DNA of 64,000 nt from Lepus europaeus (GCF_033115175.1 NC_084840.1:75345179-75409178); one strand, 5' to 3'; shown: positions 23,940 through 36,366, counted from the stretch's first letter. A program made the numbers and translations. The notes: generated from the sequence alone by a model not told the origin.

Positions 23940-24303
23940 CTACCTCTCTGTAACTCTTTCAAATAAATAAATCTTTCAAAGAAAAAAAAAAAAGAATTAG
24001 AATTTCGCTGTGGTTAAGCTGCCATCTGTAGCATGGGCATTCTTTAGGGGCACTGGTTTGAGTCCTGGCTGCTCCACTTGGATCCAGTTTCCTACTAATG
24101 GACTGGGAAAACAGTGGAAGATGGTGCTTGGGCCCCTGCACCCATGTGGGAGACCTGAAAGAAACTTCTGGCTCCTGGCTCTGGACCAACCTAGCTCTGG
24201 CTGGTAGCAGCCATTTTGGGAGTGAACGCTTTTGGGGAAATCTCTCTTCTTCTGTCTCTCTCTGTAAATATGCCTTTCACATAAATAAATCTTCAAAAAA
24301 AAA
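23940..24303 (+). mobile_element. C-SINE tail fragment followed by a C-SINE
   Basis: 23940-23993 holds a bare tail (ctctttcaaataaataaatc). From about 23998 a full copy follows (gctgtggttaagctgcc ... acataaataaatcttc). Confidence 0.82.
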
Positions 24304-24375
24304 AGAATTTGATGAAATCAGAAAATACTTAGTTTGAAAAAGTTTATGACTGTTAGTAACTATACTAAACAGTAT

Positions 24376-24712
24376 TTTTTAAAGGGTTGTTTGTTTGCTT
24401 AAGAGGCAGAGTTACAAAGAAAGGGAGAGAGAGAGAGACCTTCTATCCACTGATTTCACTCCCCAAATGTCCTCCACAGCCAGAACTGGGCCAATCTGGC
24501 CAGGAGCCAGGAGCTTTTTCTGGGTCTCCCATGTGGGTTTAGGGGCCATCTTCCTATGGAATTTGGCCATCTTCCACTGCTTTCCCAAGCCGTGGCAGAG
24601 AGCTGGATCAGATGCAGAACAGCTTAGATTCGAACAGGTGCCCATAAGAGATGCCGGTGCCACAGGTGAATGCTTAACCTGATATGCCATAGTACCAGCC
24701 CCACCAAACAGT
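24376..24712 (-). mobile_element. C-SINE
   Basis: The right end gatatgccatagtaccagcc is the head; (GA)n at 24423-24440. Confidence 0.87.
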
Positions 24713-24896
24713 ACATTTAATTGCCACTAATAAGCTTAAAATTAGAGAGCCTGGCTTTTCATAAAGTGGGAAACATCTGGAATGCACACTGCATAAGCAC
24801 AGCAAAATCACTTGTTCTGGCCCTGTCAATACAAATGCAGGTGGCACTAGAAATTCAAGTGTTAGCAGGTTTGTCTTTAAATTGATAATGTTTTGT

Positions 24897-25575
24897 TTTA
24901 AAGACGTGTTCATTTGAATGGCAGAATTACAGAGGAAGATGGAGAGACAGAGAGAGCAATCAATGTTTCATCTATTGGTTTATTTCCCAAATGACTGTGA
25001 CGGGCTGGGCTAGGCCAGGCCAAAGGCAGGAATCAGAAGCTTCATTAGGGGCCAGCACCATGGCTCACTTGGTTAATCCTCCACCTGCAGCGCTGGTATC
25101 CCATATGGGTGCCAGGTTCTAGTCCTGGTTGCTCCTCTTTCAGTCCAACTCTGCTGTGGCTCGGGAGGGCAGTGGAGTATGGCCCAGGTGCTTGGGCCCT
25201 GCACCAGCATGGGAGACCAGGAAGAAACACTTGGCTCCTGGCTTCAGATCAGCACAGCACTGGCCGTAGCAGCCATTTGGGGAGTGAACCAGCAGAACAA
25301 AGACCTTTCTCTGTCTCTCTCTCTCTCTCTCTGTCTCTGTCTCTCTCTCTCACTGTCTATAACTCTGTCAAATAATAAAAAGAAGCTTCATCAGAGATTC
25401 CTACATGGGTGGCAGGGTCCCAAGAACTTGGGCCATCGTCTGCTACTTTCCCAGGTCATTAGCCATGAGCTGGATTGGAAGTGAGGCAACCTGGATTAGA
25501 ATCAGCACCCATATGGTATGCTGGCATCACACACAGAGGCTTACCCTGCTGTGCCACAATGCCAGCTCCTAAGTT
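24897..25575 (-). mobile_element. C-SINE interrupted by a younger C-SINE
   Basis: Left half 24897-25045 and right half 25381-25575 are one minus-strand element (head ending gtgccacaatgccagctcc). The middle is a plus-strand insertion. Confidence 0.9.
25046..25380 (+). mobile_element. C-SINE nested in another C-SINE
   Basis: Perfect 11-bp target duplication agaagcttcat (25035-25045, 25381-25391). GC-rich subfamily with (CT)n at 25313-25350. Confidence 0.95.
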
Positions 25576-25844
25576 GATAATTTTGTATGGTCCATGAATG
25601 ATGTTATAAATATCCAAATGACCCTTGATGGGAAAAAGGTTCTGCACTATTACCTAGAAATATATTCCTTTTTTGTAATAAAGGAAAAATTTTTTTGTAA
25701 TACAAGGTACTTTAAAAGTTTGTGAAAAATGTAATTAAAAGATAAGTTCATTTTGCAGCAAAAATTTTTTTGGAATCTGCACTCATCATGTAAGGCCCAA
25801 AATTGAACTCTAATTCATATAAAGTTTCTTTTATATTTTTTATG

Positions 25845-26190
25845 GGTTTTTTATTTGCTTATTTGACAGGTAGAATTACAGACAGTGAGAGACAGACAGC
25901 AAGAAAGGTCTTCCTTCCGTTGGTTCACTCCTCAAATGGCCGCAAGGACAGAGCTACGCCAAACTGAAGGCAGGAGCCAGGTGCTTCTTCCTGGTCTCCC
26001 ATGAGGGTGCAGGGGCCCAAGCACTTGGGCCATCCTCCACTGCTTTCCCAGGCCACAGCAGAGAGCTGGACTGGAGGAGTCCACCAGGACTAGAACCGGG
26101 ACTAGCCACCAGGACTAGAACCGGCACCCGTATGGAATGCCAGCACCGCAGGCAGAGGATTAACCTAGTGCGCCATGGCGCCAGCACCTC
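25845..26190 (-). mobile_element. C-SINE with internal duplication
   Basis: The B-box region ccaccaggactagaaccgg occurs at 26081 and again at 26106, a 25-bp tandem duplication inside the promoter. Confidence 0.88.
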
Positions 26191-26265
26191 GTATCAAGTT
26201 TCTTTCTTACTTTCACCTTGCAGTTCATCATCAGTATTTTCTTTGCACTGAACAATAGAGAAATG

Positions 26266-26575
26266 GGGCCAGAATTTTGGCACAGCAGTTAAGCTGCTGT
26301 TGGGACACCCACATCCCATATCAGAGTGTCTGTTTCAAGTCCTGGTTCTGTTTCTCATGCCAACTTCCTGCTAATGTGCAACCTGGGAGGCAACAGGTGG
26401 TGGCTCAACCACTTGGGTCCTTGTCCATCACATGGGAGACCCAGACTGAATTCTGGGCTTCTGGCATTGGTTTAGTCAAGTCCTAGCTATTGTGGGCATT
26501 TGGGGAGTAAATCAGTGGATGGACGATCTCTCCGTGTCTCTGAGTGATTCTCTCTCTCTCTCTCTCAGCTTTTTA
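26266..26575 (+). mobile_element. Older C-SINE
   Basis: Head ggggccagaattttggcaca, text ggcaacaggtggtggctcaa, short CT run, then an AT microsatellite in place of the tail. Confidence 0.82.
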
Positions 26576-26700
26576 AGTATATATATATATATATATATTT
26601 ATTTAATATATAATATAATATATATTTTATATATAATATACAATATATATAATATATAATATAATAAATATATATATAATATATATATTTAAATAAAGAA
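26576..26700. repeat. (TA)n-rich microsatellite
   Basis: About 125 bp of almost pure TA with a few ATT and AAT interruptions, grown at the 3' end of a C-SINE. Confidence 0.95.
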
Positions 26701-27189
26701 ATGATAGCCCCTCACAGAACTGGAGCAGAAGACAAAACTGCCTGCTGCTGATGGCTTCCATTCTCATGTTCAAGAGAGATGAGAAAAAGTTAAGGTTGAA
26801 AAAAGGAACAAAGTTTAAGGCAGCAAAAAGAGAAAAAGTTTGAAAACAAGCTATTCAAAATAGTTCTAAGCCTATAGATCAATCTCTCAAAGAATATGAC
26901 TCCGCAATGGTTAGAAAAAAGCCCAATGTGTTACAGCCATGGCATGACTTAACCTACTGACAGACTCTTACTTGAAAAGGTGGATTATACTGAGTGACTT
27001 CCACAGTAACCAAATCTGACATTTGGTAGCCATTATCTTCTACTGTTACAAGAGAGTAACAGATGAGACAGGGTCTGTCTGCTGGGTGCCACACTGCTGC
27101 CAAAATCGGGAGACTGTCACTAATCACGGGGAAAGAAGATTTAGACTCTGGAAAACAGCTTCTTATAACACACACTTACCAAACTGCCT

Positions 27190-27615
27190 GGCAACCTCAT
27201 TCCTAGATACTTATCAAGAAAAAAATATGCACAGAAAAACCTTCTGTGTAAATGTTTACAGTGGCTTCACCTACAATTTTCTAAAACTAGAAACAGCCCA
27301 ATAGTTTTCAGGTGCTGAAGAAATAAACAAACCTTAATATATCCATACTATGGAATATAATTCAGCAGTAGTAAAAAGGAAGAAATTAATCAATTTTACA
27401 TGCGTAGGTGAAGAGGAAGAAGCAAGACTCCAAAGGCCATGTGTATATGATGTGATTCCATTTATATGGAAAAGGCAAAACTTTAGGGAAGGAAAATACA
27501 GCAAAGTTTGTTAGAGTAGAAGGTAATTTCTGAGGGTAATCAAATTATTCTGTACCTTGACTGTATTAAAACAACAGTATGAATTTGTCAAAACACAAAG
27601 CATTGGATATTAAAG
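27190..27615 (+). mobile_element. Old L1M 3' fragment
   Basis: Contains the familiar aatatatccatactatggaat, aattcagcagtagtaaaaag and tgtgattccatttatatgga strings of L1M elements. No open frame. Confidence 0.75.
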
Positions 27616-27619
27616 TAGA

Positions 27620-29055
27620 TTAAAAATTGGGTTTCATGAAGTTAAGTTGTAACAAACAAAGAATCCATACCTAGTTGTAACTTCAATGACAACCTACATA
27701 CAAAGAGAACTTACAGTTTAGGTCTACATGTATCTGTAGCAACAAGGGGAATTCCAGGAGAACTCAGAAATTTCAATACCAAACATATCACAAGAGATCA
27801 GAGGTCACATTTTCTACCTGGGATGTGACCCTAAAGTAAGCAATACATACAATTAATTGAAGCCCTAATCTGAAACATTAACTTGAACGGGACTAGTCTA
27901 GCAATCCAATGTAGTCTAATCACAATGCTAATCACAACAGAATCACCTCCAGAAACACAAAATCGAAGTTATTCAACATGGGAAAAAAGTGAACAACTAC
28001 TTCAGTTGTTTTTCCCAGTAGTCGATTAAGAATAAACTGGCCTCCCCCAATCACAGCCTCCAGCCAATAATGCCAGTGCAGACTAGTATAAAATCTATAC
28101 ATATTTCAAAAGCGTGCCTTAAAGGCATGCTATGTCAGAACTATTACTTAGAATAATTATAGCCCCTAAATACCATATTATAATTATCAAAATTAGATGT
28201 GAATAATTTGCTTGGATTAATGAGGAAAAGGAAGTAATAAATGTAACTCATTTTTATTGGATAATAAAATATAGATGATAGGCACAGGTGTTTTGTCAAG
28301 TGCTTAAGACTATGCTAGGAAGTTAGACAATATCAACATGTTTGTTCGACTTAATACTGCCCTTATCTTTGTAATAAAATTATCAGTCCCAAGGAACATA
28401 ATTAATTATCAGGATCTGAGACGTCACTGTTTTAAAAAGCTACAAGTTCTACCTGTGGAATTCCTTTGTACAACTTCAGCAGTCTTACTATGTTAAGGAC
28501 CCTGTGCTTGAAGAGGATATTGCTGTTGATTCTGGTGTCTAGTGTTACATACACACATCAAAAAAAGTTCCTCTACTAAAAAGGATTTTTAAAATTGCTT
28601 TTAGCTTTGGGCTTGGACTTTGGAAAATATATAGTGCCTTTAGCAAATGTACTTTTCTCTTTTTATAGAAGAAAATCACAAGATTGTTTTGAGCTAGAAG
28701 ATCATATCAGTAACAAGTTTTTAATTCTGGAACAAAACACTCTAGAACTACATATACAACAAAACTGAGTGATCCAGAATCCTGTAAATCCCAAAATTTG
28801 AGGAGGTGAGGACAAATCTCCAAGAGCTACAATCCCAACTGGCACTGACATCTCTGTAGGAGAAAGAGGAACACAAGAGCGTATCCATTGGAAGTGAGTG
28901 CAGGAGGATAAAATAACCAATATGCTCGACGTAAAGCACAAAGGGCCAACTGGAGAACAGCAATTGAAACTGCATTGGGTTTTACACATTCCTATTTGTA
29001 AATGACTCATGGTAATTCATGAATTCATGGTAAAGCCTCATAGTGCTACAGCATA
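27620..29055. other. AT-rich, no gene seen
   Basis: A minus-strand frame at 28702-29010 (102 codons) has no recognised motif. The surroundings look like eroded repeat DNA. Confidence 0.4.
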
Positions 29056-29059
29056 TTGT

Positions 29060-29735
29060 GTCCTGTGAATGTTCAAAATTAAGCAGCTAAAGCCCATTTC
29101 CAGGATAAAGCCTTATATTGTGCAGAAATGCTAGAAGGAAGGTATCAAGCACTATTAGAGTCAAAAATGGGAAAAAAGTAGAAAAAGTACAGATTATGAG
29201 GTCATATCTGACACTTTGAACAAAAATGGCATAAGAAGGAACTGTAGAGCCAAAATCTAGAAAAAGTATTTAAAACCACCTTCCCTTAATACAAGTTCAG
29301 AACAACTTATTTCACATTGAAGTGAAAATGGAAAAATACTATGACTAAAGGAGCAGAACAGCATCCTTACAATGAAAATATGCCAAAAATTTATGCCTAC
29401 AGAATGCAAGAAAATTATAACCCACTATTTCAAAACACAGAAAAGACATTAAGAAAATCATAGAAGACATGAAAATTCTACAGAATTAGATAATCTCAAA
29501 ACTTAGAAAACACTTGAAAGTCACTTTAGAAGTGAAGTCTAAACTGGAAGGTACGCAAGAGTGAATCACAGCAGATAATGTCATAAACAAAACTGCAGAG
29601 AAGGGAACTATTAAGAAGACAAATGATAAGAGTTCAAAAGAAAATTTCAAATACAAAAGACAGGAAAAGAAGATCCATCATACTAGAGAGACCTCCAAAT
29701 AATAAAAACTAAACAAGATGTTTTCACACATTCAT
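29060..29735 (+). mobile_element. A-rich sequence resembling L1/HAL1 ORF1 remnant
   Basis: Strongly A-rich plus strand with gaaaattctacagaattaga and agagagacctccaaataa, reminiscent of decayed L1 or HAL1 ORF1. Identity is uncertain because no frame longer than a few dozen codons survives. Confidence 0.4.
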
Positions 29736-29754
29736 GGAAAATGAATATTGTCCT

Positions 29755-30072
29755 TTTTACAGCTATTTATGTATTTATTTATTTGAAAGGAAGAGCGAGA
29801 GTGAGAGAATGTGCACGTGTGGGAGAGAGGTGTCTCTTCCATCTACTGGTTCATTCTCCAAATGGCCACAACAGGCAGGTCTGGGCCAGGCCAAAGCCAA
29901 GAGCCAGAAGCCCAAATACTTGGGCCAGCTCTGTTGCCCCCAGGGGCATTATCAGGAAGCTGGACTGGAAGTAGACCAACTGACCAATTGGGACTTAAAT
30001 TGGCACTCCAATATGGGAAGCTGGTGTCACAAGTGGCAGTTTAACCTGCTGTGCCACAACACCAGATCCAAA
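29755..30072 (-). mobile_element. C-SINE
   Basis: Tail tatgtatttatttatttgaa at the left, head gctgtgccacaacaccag at the right. A central stretch is shortened. Confidence 0.85.
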
Positions 30073-30074
30073 TA

Positions 30075-31355
30075 TTTTTAATTCCATTTTTCCACAAACT
30101 TTCTGAAGCACCCACATAAATAATAATAAAAAAATTAACTACATGTAATATATATATAACATTTTCAGTAAAATTTTATTATCCTTTTTTATATATTAGA
30201 TAAAATAATTGAGTAACTATATGCTATTCTAAAATTTTATCATTCATGATAACCTTGAGAATCATGATTCTCACTATATCAGAAAACAGATAAAGATTTT
30301 AGGTTGGAATAGTTAAGGAAATCCCAGTAGCCACAAATTTAAAAGTAAAATATGAATATGAATTTATGAGGCATTTTTATCTTTTAAAAGCATGTTGACT
30401 GCTTAGCTTTATGCACTCAAAGAAAAACAGACCAACCTAGCAATAATAAACATACTGAATGGATACAGTGCTACTGAAATGCAAGTTCAAAATGAAAAGA
30501 AGCAGGAGCCCATAGAGAAATCAGTGGTTCTAATTCCAGGGCAAGATATGTACAAAATTAGCCTGAAAAATATTGTCATATGAGAAAGCAGGAAGAAACT
30601 ATAGGGGCCCAGAGGCAGAGGATCTAACTGTTAACAATGGGAAAATTTGAGCACCATGAGGTTTTTACAAGCCAACTATGGACTGCCAACTATGCAAGAA
30701 TAGAATTCCAAATTATACTTTTAAAACACTACTTGGTCTTCAGTAGAGGATGCTGTTTAGAAAGCTAGTAAACAAGGAGAAAGAATTAAGCACTTATTCT
30801 ACTTTTCCTATATGAACAATACCACAGGGTAACCAAATAGTAGATGATGACCTTGTAGAAATATTCCAGTTTTAAATAGATAGAATAATTACTATTTTGC
30901 ATCTTGTTTCTTAACACAATAAGAAACAATCAACATTATGTGCCTCCTGATAAGTATACTATCACCCATGAAATAACCTGGCTGCCAATGCTAAGCCTTT
31001 TTATGCAACTATTACCTCCCATGAAATACAGAGGAGCCAATAATAGGTTAAATTAAACTTACAGGGCTGTGATTAGCAAAGGCAGGCTACAGGAAACCAC
31101 CAGAACAAATGACCCAGTTTCTTCAATAAATAAATCTCAAAGAAAATGAACAACAAGAAAAGAAGACTGAGAAGACTATACAAGAACAAAAACAAGCAGA
31201 ATCAAGCCACATAGAGAAGTCTGTTAGAGTGTTTAGGATATACTAGGCTAAGAATCCAAGCTTTTCATGCAGGACAAACTGTGTAGCTTTTATCATTTTT
31301 TTTTTTTTTTAGAATATAGCCACTCAAAGGAAAAATACCAAATGAAATGTAATGA
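30075..31355. other. AT-rich, no gene seen
   Basis: No open frame above 60 codons. Probably old repeat sequence (gtttcttcaataaataaatc at about 31118), unidentified. Confidence 0.4.
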
Positions 31356-31371
31356 TTACATGTGCATTCTT

Positions 31372-31563
31372 TTATTTATTTATTTTTAACTTTTATTTAA
31401 TGAATATAAATTTCCAAAGTACAGCTTATGGATTACAATGGCTCCCCCCACCCCATAACTTCCCTCCCACCCGCAATTCCCCCCTCTCCCATTCCCTCTC
31501 CCCTTCCATTCACATCAAGATTCATTTTCAATTCTCTTTATATACAGAAGATCAGTTTAGTAT
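31372..31563 (-). mobile_element. 5'-truncated L1, 3' end (about 190 bp)
   Basis: Same 3' UTR family as the L1 at 15.9 kb (aatgaatataaatttccaaa). It is flanked by acatgtgcattctt (31358-31371) and acatatgcattctt (31564-31577), a 14-bp duplication with one mismatch. Confidence 0.88.
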
Positions 31564-32173
31564 ACATATGCATTCTTGACAATAGTTCTATTACAGACTT
31601 CAGTAACTTAAGTTTTTAATTTTTAAAATTTAAAAGACGCCTCTATATTCAGACTTAACTGAAATTAAGCAAGAAACCAGATTTCAAATTAATGTAAGGC
31701 TTGAAAAGTATTTACCTACAAGGAGTGCAAAACAAGAATATCTGCTGTAGAGCTAGCAGTGTGACTTTCTAGCATGGTCTGCTGCTACTTCCTTACCTCA
31801 GGCAAGGTTAACAAGCCAGGGAATGAACATTCACCAAGGACCGAAGACACTAGCTAGACAATTCTCTAGACAGTTCCTTTTGGAGCCAACTTTCTAGCAG
31901 GGAAATAAATACAAATGTGATTATGTTATGAAAACATATAGGATCCTCTCAAGTGAGCCACTGTAAGCAACAGGAATATGGAGTAACTCTCTGAGGAGAT
32001 GAGCAGACGAAACAATGGAAATTCATCTTAAGCACTTAACCTCTGACTCTCCCTCTTTCCATCTCTCTCTCCCCCTCACCTCCCAACTTCTTTCTTTGCC
32101 CTCTTCCTTCTCTACCTCCCTCCTCCTTTCCTTCCTTTCTTTCCATCTTCAGATGAATCAAGAATAATAAATA

Positions 32174-32431
32174 GGGGCTAGCACCATGGCTCACTTGGTT
32201 AATCCTCCGCCTGCGGCGCTGGCATCCCATATGGGCACCGGGTTCTAGTACCAGTTGCTCCTCTTCCAGTCCAGCTCTCTGCTGTGACCCAGAAGGACAG
32301 TGGAGAATGGCCCTAGTGCTTGGGCCCTGCACCCGCATGGGAGACTGGGAGGAGGCACCCGGCTCCTGGCTTCGGATTGGCCTGGTGCTGTCTGTAGCAG
32401 CCATTTAGAGAGTGAACCAACGGAAGGAAGA

Positions 32432-32469
<38 letters not shown>

Positions 32470-32508
32470 TGTCTATAACTCTACCTGTCAAAAAAAAAAC
32501 AAAAAACT
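32174..32508 (+). mobile_element. C-SINE (GC-rich subfamily)
   Basis: Head ggggctagcaccatggctca, (CT)n at 32436-32464, ends acctgtcaaaaaa. Confidence 0.9.
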
Positions 32509-32509
32509 A

Positions 32510-33280
32510 TGGATCTTAAGACCTGAAGAAAATATACCTTGACACCTTTTAAGGTTACAATGATGAAGAAAGGAGAAAAAAGAATGCTTATCAACTATCT
32601 TTAATATAAAATGAGAACAGAAATGCAATCATCTTAACCTCCGTCTTTTACTACTGTTGAAAATACGTGTACATGTATACACACAGCCATTACGATAACC
32701 CAATGGAAACCTGCACCATTACTGGAGAAGTTGTCCTCTTAGTCCCGCAGTAGCAGATGGTTACAACCTAACATTAGCACTCACCCTGGAAGATTCTGAT
32801 GGCTTCTTAGAGAACTTACCTAAATCTTCTAAGAAAGATGTCATATTAGAAAAACACAATAGTCTGAAGAAGTTAAATAGTTCAGTAAAGCTCACAGGAT
32901 TTTGATCTTAAAAATCACATGCAAAGAACACTATCTTATTCAATGCTCTCCTGTAAATAATTTTGATATATAAAAACTTTTTTTAAAAAGTCTCACCCTT
33001 GAGAAAATACTTAATGCCATTTATTCTTTGAGCTTTTATGAAAACAGTTTCTAATAATCTCCTTATAATTTATATGTATTTAGTTACTATGCTTCAAAGT
33101 ATCTGCTTTATTTAAAAACATAATTAAGGTAATATATTGATCATTCTTATATTCCACACAGTGATATTTATTTTTTATCTGTTTTGTTTTGTTTTGTTTT
33201 CCCTATTAATCTATGTGATTTAGAGTTGTACTTAGCCAACTTAAAAGTATACAAAGGATGAACATACAGTTAGAACAGCT
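32510..33280. other. AT-rich, no gene seen
   Basis: No exon-like block or recent repeat. A short (TTTTG)n sits at 33183-33200. Confidence 0.45.
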
Positions 33281-33283
33281 TGG

Positions 33284-33539
33284 GGGCTGGCACTGTAGTG
33301 TAGTGGGTAAAGCTACTGCCTGCAGCAACGGCAACCCATACGGGCACCTGTTTGAGTCCCGGTCACTCCACTTCCATTCCAGCTCTCTGCTATGGCCTGG
33401 GAAAGCAGTAGTAGATGGCCCAAGTCCTTGGGCTCCTGCACCCGTGTGGGAGACCTGGAAGAAGCTCCTGGCTCCTGGCTTCAGATCGGTGCAGCTCTGG
33501 CCATTGTGGCCAACTGGAGAATAAGTCAGTGGATGGAAG

Positions 33540-33579
<40 letters not shown>

Positions 33580-33638
33580 CTCCTTCTCTCTGTGTAACTC
33601 TTTCAAATAAATAAATATTTTTTTTAAAAAAAAAAAGA
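33284..33638 (+). mobile_element. C-SINE
   Basis: Head gggggctggcactgtagtgt, (CT)n at 33543-33576, tail ttcaaataaataaatatt. TSD candidate agaacagctt (33272-33281, 33636-33646). Confidence 0.92.
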
Positions 33639-33943
33639 ACAGCTTTTAGCCTCATTCATTTCTCTATCTGCTGTTCCTTTGCTCTTAAGTTACCTTTATC
33701 ATCTTCACAATGAAAGAAGGAAGAGACAGAAACATAGGAAACTAAATTGTGTTACTTGTTTTTAAAAGCCAAAACCAAATGCATTTAAGTAACGGGCTTT
33801 TATACATTATCTGTCCTCTACTTTTACAGAAACATCTAAAGAATATAGAAGGAATATGCATAAAGAAATCTGCCTAAATTAACAACAAAAAATCATCCAA
33901 TTTAAAAAAGGATAAAATGTTTACTTTCTTAAAAATACACAGA

Positions 33944-34530
33944 GTGGCCAGCTTTGTGGCACAACTGGATAGGTGGCCACATGTGATGCCCATGTCACAT
34001 CTCAGAATGCCGGTTTAAGTGCCAGCTACTCCAGTTCTGGTCCAGCCCCCTACTGATGCACTTGAGAAGCAGTGGGTAATGGCCAATTAACTTCAGCTCC
34101 TGCTACCCATTTGAGACAGCTCCTAGCTCCTGGCTTCAGGCTCACCCTGCCCCAGCTACTGCAGTCATTTAGGGAGTGAACCTATGGATGGAAGATCTCT
34201 CTCTTTCTCTCCGTCACTCTGCCTCTCAAACAAATCCTTTAAAAGTAAAAATAAAAACATACAGAGAAGGGCAGCTAAGGTGCTGGCTGTAATACCCATG
34301 TCCTCAGAGTGCCCAGCATCAAGTTCCATGGTCAAGTTCCAGCCCTACTCCTGATTCCATCTTCCTGCTAATACCACCTGGGTGTGGTTCCAGTCATTGG
34401 GTCCATGCCACCCATACAGAAGATGGATTGAGTTCCTGGGTCCTGGCTCTTCCCTGGCCTAGTCCTAGCCATTGCAGGCATTGGGGAATGAACCAAAGAA
34501 GGGAACACTTTCTCTCAAACAAACAAACAA
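33944..34530 (+). mobile_element. Two old diverged C-SINEs in tandem
   Basis: The first (33944-34250, head tggccagctttgtggcacaa) and second (about 34262-34530, catctgctaataccacctg area) are both strongly mutated. The second ends in an (AAAC)n stretch. Confidence 0.7.
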
Positions 34531-34562
34531 ACAAAATCAGTAATTTTAAAATCCCCAGAGAT

Positions 34563-34930
34563 GGGGCTGGCGCTGTGGAATAGTGGGTAAAGCCATTGAC
34601 CTGCAGTGCTGGCATCCCATATGGGCGCCCGTTCAAGTCCCAGCTGCTCCACTTCTGATCCAGCTCTCTGCTATGGCCTGGGAAATTAGTGGAAGAAGGC
34701 CCAAGTCCTTGAGCCCCTGCACCCACATGAGAGACTCTGAAGAAGATCCTGGCTCTTCTCTTCCAATTGGCACAGCTCCGGTCATTGTGGCCAACTGGTG
34801 AGTGAACCAGCAGATGGAAGACCTCTCTCTCTCTCCCCCTCCCCCTCCCCCTCCCCCCTCTTCCCCTCTCCCTCTTCCTTCTCTCTCTAACTCCAACTTT
34901 CAAGTAAATAATAAATCTTTTAAAAAATCC
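34563..34930 (+). mobile_element. C-SINE
   Basis: Head ggggctggcgctgtggaata. The pyrimidine run has diversified into (CCCCCT)n at 34836-34872. Tail aagtaaataataaatctt. Confidence 0.9.
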
Positions 34931-35045
34931 CCAGAAAAACACACATAATAAAAGGCAATTTCATAACTGAATACTCCCTCGTGACTAGTATACAGCATGT
35001 AAACCGAGGATTCATCAAGCAATTTGATGTTATTCTATTCTGATT

Positions 35046-35375
35046 TTTTTTTACAGGCAGAGTTAGACAGTGAGAGAGAGAGAGACAGAGAGAAAGGTCT
35101 TCCTTCCGTTGGTTCACCCCCCAAAATGGCCGCTATGGCCGGCGTGCTGTGCTGATCCAAAGCCAGGAGCCAGGTGCTTCTTCCTGGTCTCCCACGGGGT
35201 ACAGGGCCCAAGGACCTGGGCCATCCTCCACTGCACTCCTGGGCCACAGAAGAGAGCTGCCCTGGAAGAGGGGCAACCAAGACAGAAGCCGGCGCTGCAA
35301 CCGGGACTAGAATCCGGGGTGCCAGCGCCGCAGGCAGAGGATTAGCCTAGTGAGAAACGACGCTGGCCCTATTCT
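35046..35375 (-). mobile_element. C-SINE (GC-rich subfamily)
   Basis: Starts ttttttttacaggcagagtt and ends gaaacgacgctggccct. TSD candidate tattctgaattt/tattctgattt at the two ends (35034, 35369). Confidence 0.92.
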
Positions 35376-35569
35376 GAATTTGTCTATGAAAATAAATAGC
35401 ATCAAAAACTAGAGACAAAAAGAATTTTTCCTTCTTTTAAACTGAATGTTTACTTGGTAGAGTTTCACAAATTTAGGATGAAATTGTTAAACAATTTTCT
35501 TCAGAGGGTTATGAACTAGTGGGATAGTGTTTAATACACATACCACACTAATCCCACATTAAATCAAGT

Positions 35570-35892
35570 AATGAGTGGATGGTGTTGTGACAAAGCAGGT
35601 TGGGCCTATGACACCTGTACCCCCTACTGGAGCATGGATTCAAGTCCTGGCTGCTCTGCTTCCAACCCACCTCCCTGCTGATAAGCATGGGAAAGCACCA
35701 GATGGCGGCCCAAGCACTTGGTCCCCTGCCACACACATGGGAGACATAGGCACAACTGCAGGTTCCTGGCTTCGGCCTGGCTCAACCCTGGCTGTTGTAG
35801 CCATTTGTGGAGTGAACCAACAGATAGATGATGTCTCTCTCTCTCTCTCTTTATCTCTCTGCCTTTGAAACAAATAAATCTCTAAAAAGGTA
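35570..35892 (+). mobile_element. C-SINE
   Basis: Head gagtggatggtgttgtgaca, (CT)n at 35833-35850, tail aaacaaataaatctct. Confidence 0.83.
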
Positions 35893-36231
35893 ATGAACAA
35901 TTAATTCTTCAGTTTCATTACAAAAATAGCAACTGATTAATCAAAATCCTTTTAAAAGAGACTTAATGTTTCCAAGTGTTAAAAATTCTTGATAGCTAAT
36001 AAGTAATTATAAATAGTACATATTTATGTTTCATTTATAGTATTTTTATAAAAATTATGAATAAATACAGGTTTCTTATGTATGTTGCTGTGTTTGTTTT
36101 CTGAACAACATGTATTTCTACAACACAAAAAAGTGACTTCAGCTCTTTCTAACACATGTAGGCTTCCAGAAAAGACAGGCATTTTGGAGAGCCTTACAAG
36201 AAATGTTACAGGATATTTTTGCTTTACTTAC

Positions 36232-36366
36232 TTCGTAATATGGTCAATGCTGGTGATTTGCTTCTGGTTCCTTATGATCTCAATGGCTGCCCAAAGACGC
36301 TGGATAGCTTTTGTATCTGCCTGTCATCATTTTGTTAAGCGTGCCATGACCTGTTTACTTCTTTAG
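36232..36366 (-). pseudogene. ZMYND11-like first coding exon, pseudogenised
   Basis: ZMYND11 is a nuclear reader of histone H3.3K36me3. On the minus strand a polypyrimidine tract and ctacag acceptor precede 19 nt of leader, then ATG (36347-36345), MARLTK, two TGA codons (36329-36327, 36326-36324), then [16 protein letters not shown] and [14 protein letters not shown], ending AA|GTAAGT. Human ZMYND11 starts [19 protein letters not shown], so the two Arg codons have become stops and a few residues differ. Splice sites on both sides and no poly(A) point to a duplicated genomic exon rather than a retrocopy. No second ZMYND11 exon was found in the window. The functional gene is presumably elsewhere. 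Confidence 0.85.
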
